Assembly (NCBI GenBank): GCA_037131575.1
Contig: JBAXQV010000171.1
Location: 1 to 6,661 of the forward strand
Reading direction: 5' to 3'
DNA length: 6,661 nucleotides
From: VFMC01 sp037131575
GTDB lineage: Bacteria > Actinomycetota > Acidimicrobiia > Acidimicrobiales > Ilumatobacteraceae
This document shows, piece by piece, positions 5,907 through 6,661 of the stretch. Each line of letters opens with the position of its first letter. The first letter of the stretch is position 1. The notes under the pieces are model-generated. The model was given only the letters and a program-made list of their open reading frames with translations. It ran no database searches and was not told the origin of the DNA. The position numbers were made by a program, and so were the translations under genes.

Positions 5907-6368
5907 ATGGTCAAGGGCGCACTGCCATTCATTGCGAGCGTTATCGCGGTGTCGTGCGCAAGCGCCACCGCCTTCGGCCTGTGGCACGAAACCGCATCGG
6001 CAGTGAACGAGCCGGTTGTTGCGGGCACCCCTGCACGTGCCCCGGACCTTCTAGAAGCGCCTGAATGCGCCATCGCGCAGTCTGATCCCGTCGTCGAGCC
6101 CACCGCTGCGACGACTCGTGACGAGGGTGGCAGCGTCTCTGTTCAACAACTCGTGGTCGTGGTGCCACCGACAGTGATCGTGCGCGTCGATGGTGACGGA
6201 CAATTGGTCTCGGTGTCGACGAACACGGGGTGTGCTCCCCGTCCAGCCGATGTGTGGTGGGTGATGCGGCCCGACGGAACGGCAACTCGCGCGAGCGCGG
6301 CCTCGTTCGATCGCCAACGCTGGACGGGTGATTTCACGCAGACCGGCGTCGCCCAGGCTCAACGCTGA
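5907..6368 (+). CDS. Small exported protein with SipW-type-like or lipoprotein-like N-terminus (gene E)
   Basis: This encodes 153 residues. Two ATGs lie side by side (5904, 5907); the second is preferred because GGAAGG then stands six bases upstream. The frame is open back to 5778, but that extension is Arg/Ser-rich and lacks a ribosome site. The N-terminus (MVKGALPFIASVIAVSCASA) is one hydrophobic segment followed by 'TAFGLWHETASAVNEPVVAGT'. This resembles the T-x-A-x-W-x-[DE]...GT pattern of SipW-dependent signal peptides in TasA-like matrix proteins and actinobacterial 'alternate signal' exported proteins. The stretch AVS-Cys17 also fits a permissive lipobox, so a lipoprotein is the alternative. 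The mature part has two cysteines (54, 109), a Val-rich strand (82-93), and ends without anchor or sorting signal. I do not recognise the mature domain. It is divergent from the surface-protein block, so it may share control and serve the same surface structure, by inference only. Confidence 0.75.
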   Translation: MVKGALPFIASVIAVSCASATAFGLWHETASAVNEPVVAGTPARAPDLLEAPECAIAQSDPVVEPTAATTRDEGGSVSVQQLVVVVPPTVIVRVDGDGQLVSVSTNTGCAPRPADVWWVMRPDGTATRASAASFDRQRWTGDFTQTGVAQAQR

Positions 6369-6431
6369 CCCGGTGGCGACCACCCTCGGTGTTCGCCTAC
6401 GCGCGCGGGAGTGAAGTTCCTGGATCTCGCG

Positions 6432-6484
6432 TCATTGTTTGCAATATGAGGTACATGGTGCGAGTCATTGTATGAACAATGAGG
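6432..6484. promoter_or_regulatory. Pair of operator-like palindromes, 33 bp apart
   Basis: Site 2 (6465-6482) is a perfect inverted repeat with 7-base arms, TCATTGT-ATGA-ACAATGA. Site 1 (6432-6449) begins with the same TCATTGT and ends AATATGA, so it is a degraded copy. Both are preceded by G and followed by GG, and 17 of 21 aligned bases agree. Starts are 33 bp apart, close to three helical turns, so two regulator dimers would lie on the same DNA face. The A/T-rich composition stands out from the surroundings. The regulator family cannot be named from the site alone. Confidence 0.6.
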
Positions 6485-6518
6485 CTATCGAGGGGCTCGG
6501 GATCGTGATGCCGGCTGT

Positions 6519-6644
6519 ATGGTGCTGCGTTGGCGCCCACGGTCGGAACGGGCACAGAGAGCCGTAGTGCTCGCCGATGCGAGGGAACGGGAAGCGCTGG
6601 TCGAAGGCGATCGCCTGCCCGGGAAGCCGAGTCGGCTACCGTGA
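6519..6644 (+). CDS. Possible 41-residue small ORF, basic and unrecognised
   Basis: ATG at 6519 opens a 41-codon frame ending with TGA at 6642-6644. The peptide starts MVLRWRPRSERAQRAVV and is rich in Arg and Glu. Its stop overlaps a GTG at 6641 (GTGA), the arrangement seen in translationally coupled genes. Against it, there is no ribosome site before the ATG and the frame is short. It lies just downstream of the operator-like pair. It may be a leader peptide, a genuine small gene or chance. Confidence 0.2.
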   Translation: MVLRWRPRSERAQRAVVLADAREREALVEGDRLPGKPSRLP

Positions 6645-6661
6645 ACAACGTGGCAAGACTG
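6641..6661 (+). CDS. Possible start of a gene running off the right edge
   Basis: GTG at 6641 begins a frame reading VNNVARL to the edge; GTG at 6650 is an alternative start in the same frame. TACCGT (6637-6642) has the TAnnnT form of an actinobacterial -10 box, and would place transcription initiation at about 6649-6650, consistent with a leaderless GTG at 6650. The operator pair 160-210 bp upstream would suit a regulated gene here. With only seven codons visible this is weak. Confidence 0.25.

Larger units (their letters stand above)
6369..6661. other. Right-hand intergenic region, mostly non-coding
   Basis: After gene E's stop, 293 bases run to the window edge without a convincing long gene. 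A terminator with a T-run is not visible after gene E. The region holds two operator-like palindromes (6432-6451 and 6465-6484), a possible 41-codon frame (6519-6644), two short perfect palindromes (AGGCGA/TCGCCT at 6605-6616, and AGCCGA-G-TCGGCT at 6625-6637), and possible GTG starts at 6641 and 6650 reading off the edge. An 83-residue minus-strand frame (6397-6648) looks like a shadow. Confidence 0.6.

Noticed and set aside
6606..6615. GGCGATCGCC palindrome resembling the cyanobacterial HIP1 element
   Set aside because: It is a single occurrence in GC-rich DNA and the rest of the window does not look cyanobacterial; chance is sufficient.
1..6661. CRISPR arrays, insertion sequences, toxin-antitoxin or phage-defence genes
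   Set aside because: No regularly spaced repeats, transposase or nuclease motifs, or defence-type domains were seen on either strand.

Overview
The window reads as chromosomal DNA from a high-GC actinomycete (Actinomycetota). The evidence is strong G/C preference at third codon positions, a tRNA tail with no encoded CCA, GTG starts, and actinobacterial-looking secreted beta-sandwich proteins with Thr/Pro linkers. A lineage such as Acidimicrobiia is possible, but the sequence alone does not prove it.

Layout. Positions 1-34 are the 3' end of a plus-strand tRNA, probably tRNA-Val. Two back-to-back hairpins follow (43-79) and act as its terminator. Next comes a block of four minus-strand genes, transcribed right to left and occupying 86-5583. 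In transcription order they are: (A) 4015-5583, a cell-wall protein with a signal peptide, two related domains, a Thr/Pro linker and a C-terminal LPPTG sortase signal; (B) 2102-3946, a large Cys-rich secreted protein ending in a WxL-like domain; (C) 1042-2010, a membrane-anchored protein like the WxL-interacting proteins (DUF916 plus a second beta domain); (D) 86-1030, a membrane-anchored protein with a neocarzinostatin-like Ig domain. The block ends back-to-back with the tRNA terminator. A divergent intergenic region (5584-5906) separates it from a plus-strand gene (E, 5907-6368) for a small exported protein. The right edge (6369-6661) is mostly non-coding. It holds a pair of 33-bp-spaced operator-like palindromes and possibly the start of another gene.

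How the genes may work together. WxL proteins, their DUF916 partner and an LPxTG protein encoded side by side are the hallmark of the Csc/WxL surface complexes described in Gram-positive Firmicutes. Genes A-D look like a diverged actinobacterial counterpart: A is covalently wall-anchored, C and D are fixed in the membrane facing outward, and B is secreted and held non-covalently through its WxL-like domain. A and B share a homologous N-terminal domain. All secreted parts have even numbers of cysteines. No sortase, signal peptidase or regulator is visible in the window. Function is therefore inferred as assembly of a surface-exposed adhesive or matrix complex. The substrate or ligand cannot be read from the sequence.
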